Below are positions 62,534 to 64,000 of a stretch of DNA of 64,000 nt, piece by piece. Under the pieces are notes generated by a model. It searched no databases. It had not been told where the DNA came from and worked only from the letters and a program-made list of their open reading frames with translations. Within the stretch, counting starts at the first letter, position 1; each line of letters begins with the position of its first letter. Origin of the DNA: an uncultured Bacteroidia bacterium (GTDB lineage: Bacteria; Bacteroidota; Bacteroidia; Bacteroidales; UBA932); assembly GCA_902774045.1 (NCBI GenBank), contig CACYGW010000007.1, positions 37,920 through 101,919 on the forward strand, read 5' to 3'. Position numbers and translations under genes: made by a program.

Positions 62534-64000
62534 TTATTCCTCGTTGGGAATTGCGTAAATAACCGTAATTTTAGGATGGCGGGAGGCCGCAGGTCCGTTA
62601 AGCACCCCGCGATAGTAGCGGTTGCAGTCCATAAGGGTCTGAGTCTCCGTAGAAGTAGATGACGTGCTCATCATAGAAGCCATCATCATATAATTATAGT
62701 AGTTGTTGTAGTAACTGTTGTAACCATAGCTACTTCCGTAGCCAGAGCCGTACATACTGTTATAGTAGCTGGAGTAAGCCAGCTGCATATAATAATCTGA
62801 CATTTCGCTGGAAGTAGTGGAGGTTGTAGTAATCTCTTCATTTGCCAGCGCCAGGAACCAGATGTCATAATTGGTTATCTTGCTGTCATCCTCCAGACGG
62901 AGCATCTGCTGAACGTGGTATGTAATGTCCGGGGTATAGGTAAGCAGGGAACGGTTGATGGTGCCGGGGTCTTCGCTGGATATGCTGTTATCCGTGATGC
63001 CCACGAACGAAACGCGGCCCTCTGGATTCTCTATGCGGCAGGTAGGACTCATAGTGGTAGGATAATAGTCCAGTTCCAGATAGTCGTCCGGCATCTCAAA
63101 GGGAAGGTCCAGCGATGCCTTGTTAATTACCACGGACTTAGGATTGCCGCCCTTGGAAATAATCTCTGCAGCCAGCCTTTCCTTTATGGAAGACGCCTTT
63201 ATTACCGGTTTGATACCGCGGCCGCCCTCGAAGAGCATTACATCCACGGCATCACCCTCAAGCGACTTGCTGGAATGCTCGGAATAATTGAAAGCGTACT
63301 GAGGATAAGTAGAAACATTGGTGTCCGTAACATCCTCGAAGTCGTATTTATCTGCGGGTCCAAAATAGAACACAAAACTGGTATCCTTGCGTTCCCCTTC
63401 ATAAACGGCAGAGAAGTAAAGGGTTGCATAACTGCCGGTGATGGAGCTGCTGGTAACGTCTATAGGAAGCCTGAACATATTTATACGGCCGCCCTCCCCG
63501 ATAGGGTCATCGGTAGAAAGAACTATTCCCGGGAAACGCTTCAGGTAAAGGTCAAGATCGTCCAATTCCTCCTGGGTGATGGTGAGGTATTTCTGGGCAT
63601 ATTCGGCCGTGAGGTCAAAGGACAGCGAGTCTGTACCATTGTAAACGGGGATATTCTTGCTTATGCGTTTTGTCTTGTCGTAAACCAGCTCCGGGACACC
63701 CTTTTTAGTATCCATCGGCTCTTCCAGGGCATATACATTAATATTCTGGAGAATATAGGCCTGGTCGCTGCGCTCGTAGGATGTAGTGTCGTGAGGGGCC
63801 GATATATGAAATTTGATAAATTGCTGAGTTCCGGCCTCGCCGTAGTCGATGGTGTTGACTACCGGACAAAGATAGAAGGCCGATGTTTTCCTGGTTAGCC
63901 CGAATGTTCCGTTATCCCTGATGGAGCCAATGGTGATTCTATAAAAATCATATCCCGACAGGCTGTCTGCCTGGGCCATCTGTATATCGTCAAGGTCAAA
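62534..64000 (-). CDS. DUF4270-type secreted protein, 5' end outside window
   Basis: The frame is open to the window edge, so the N-terminus and any signal peptide are missing; at least 488 residues are present. The body (VVNTIDYGEAGTQQFIKFHI; YLTITQEELDDLDLYLKRFP) matches the pattern of DUF4270 lipoproteins of Bacteroidota, whose function is unknown. Near the C-terminus, after ANEEITT, there is a roughly 60-residue insert made almost only of Tyr, Ser, Asn, Gly, Met and Thr (around 62660-62830). The conserved end NRYYRGVLNGPAASRHPKIT follows. The gene ends at its own terminator. Confidence 0.75.
   Translation of the reverse strand, partial: FDLDDIQMAQADSLSGYDFYRITIGSIRDNGTFGLTRKTSAFYLCPVVNTIDYGEAGTQQFIKFHISAPHDTTSYERSDQAYILQNINVYALEEPMDTKKGVPELVYDKTKRISKNIPVYNGTDSLSFDLTAEYAQKYLTITQEELDDLDLYLKRFPGIVLSTDDPIGEGGRINMFRLPIDVTSSSITGSYATLYFSAVYEGERKDTSFVFYFGPADKYDFEDVTDTNVSTYPQYAFNYSEHSSKSLEGDAVDVMLFEGGRGIKPVIKASSIKERLAAEIISKGGNPKSVVINKASLDLPFEMPDDYLELDYYPTTMSPTCRIENPEGRVSFVGITDNSISSEDPGTINRSLLTYTPDITYHVQQMLRLEDDSKITNYDIWFLALANEEITTTSTTSSEMSDYYMQLAYSSYYNSMYGSGYGSSYGYNSYYNNYYNYMMMASMMSTSSTSTETQTLMDCNRYYRGVLNGPAASRHPKITVIYAIPNEE

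Overview
The window is a bacterial chromosome segment from the Bacteroidota, most likely the order Bacteroidales; I cannot fix the family. Three things support this. BACON/OB-fold surface lipoproteins, Oar-like TonB receptors, DUF5689 and DUF4270-type proteins are all present. Many genes are preceded by the Bacteroidota -7 box TAnnTTTG, sometimes with a TTTG or TTG element 18-21 bp upstream. The ribosomal proteins S14 and L36 lack zinc-ligand cysteines. I see no insertion sequence, integrase, prophage, CRISPR array or rRNA. One tRNA (Gly, GCC) is present.

Layout. 1-4072 (minus): two GH92 alpha-mannosidases, one cut by the window edge. 4206-13202: a small hypothetical gene, a frameshifted S41 protease, rdgB-recO-membrane protein, RNase R, gpmI and a GH130 mannoside phosphorylase. 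13241-28897 (minus): a tightly packed eight-gene locus encoding an Oar-like TonB receptor, two BACON/OB-fold lipoproteins, a BACON-NUC1 nuclease, an endonuclease/exonuclease/phosphatase (EEP) protein, a second TonB receptor, a DUF5689 lipoprotein and an M3 peptidase. I read it as a system for capturing, cutting and importing extracellular nucleic acid; it is the most interesting part of the window. 29073-32363 (minus): a second Oar-like receptor with its own promoter and terminator. 32489-34834: metK, with a SAM-II-like riboswitch candidate in its leader, and miaA.

34887-36530 (minus): an OmpA/TPR-like lipoprotein. 36633-39295: a receiver-less sigma-54 activator, lptE, a hypothetical gene and secG. 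39297-41590: clpB without its N-terminal domain, preceded by an inverted-repeat operator candidate. 41617-41819: a large inverted repeat and a terminator. 41844-45349: a C69 dipeptidase, a small secreted protein, pheS and tRNA-Gly. 45477-47666 (minus): a membrane pyrophosphatase. 47785-51574: a LacI regulator, a NagB-like/PIG-L fusion and nagB (amino-sugar catabolism).

51656-62240 (minus): the ribosomal protein cluster rplP to rplQ, including secY, map, infA, rpmJ and rpoA. The usual upstream genes (rpsJ to rpsC) are absent. rplP instead has its own promoter and a 17-codon leader ORF, and the next upstream gene is a DUF4270-type lipoprotein that runs off the window. The gene set as a whole is housekeeping DNA (translation, secretion, RNA decay) interleaved with scavenging functions for mannose glycans, amino sugars, peptides and nucleic acids, as expected of a host- or detritus-associated Bacteroidales.
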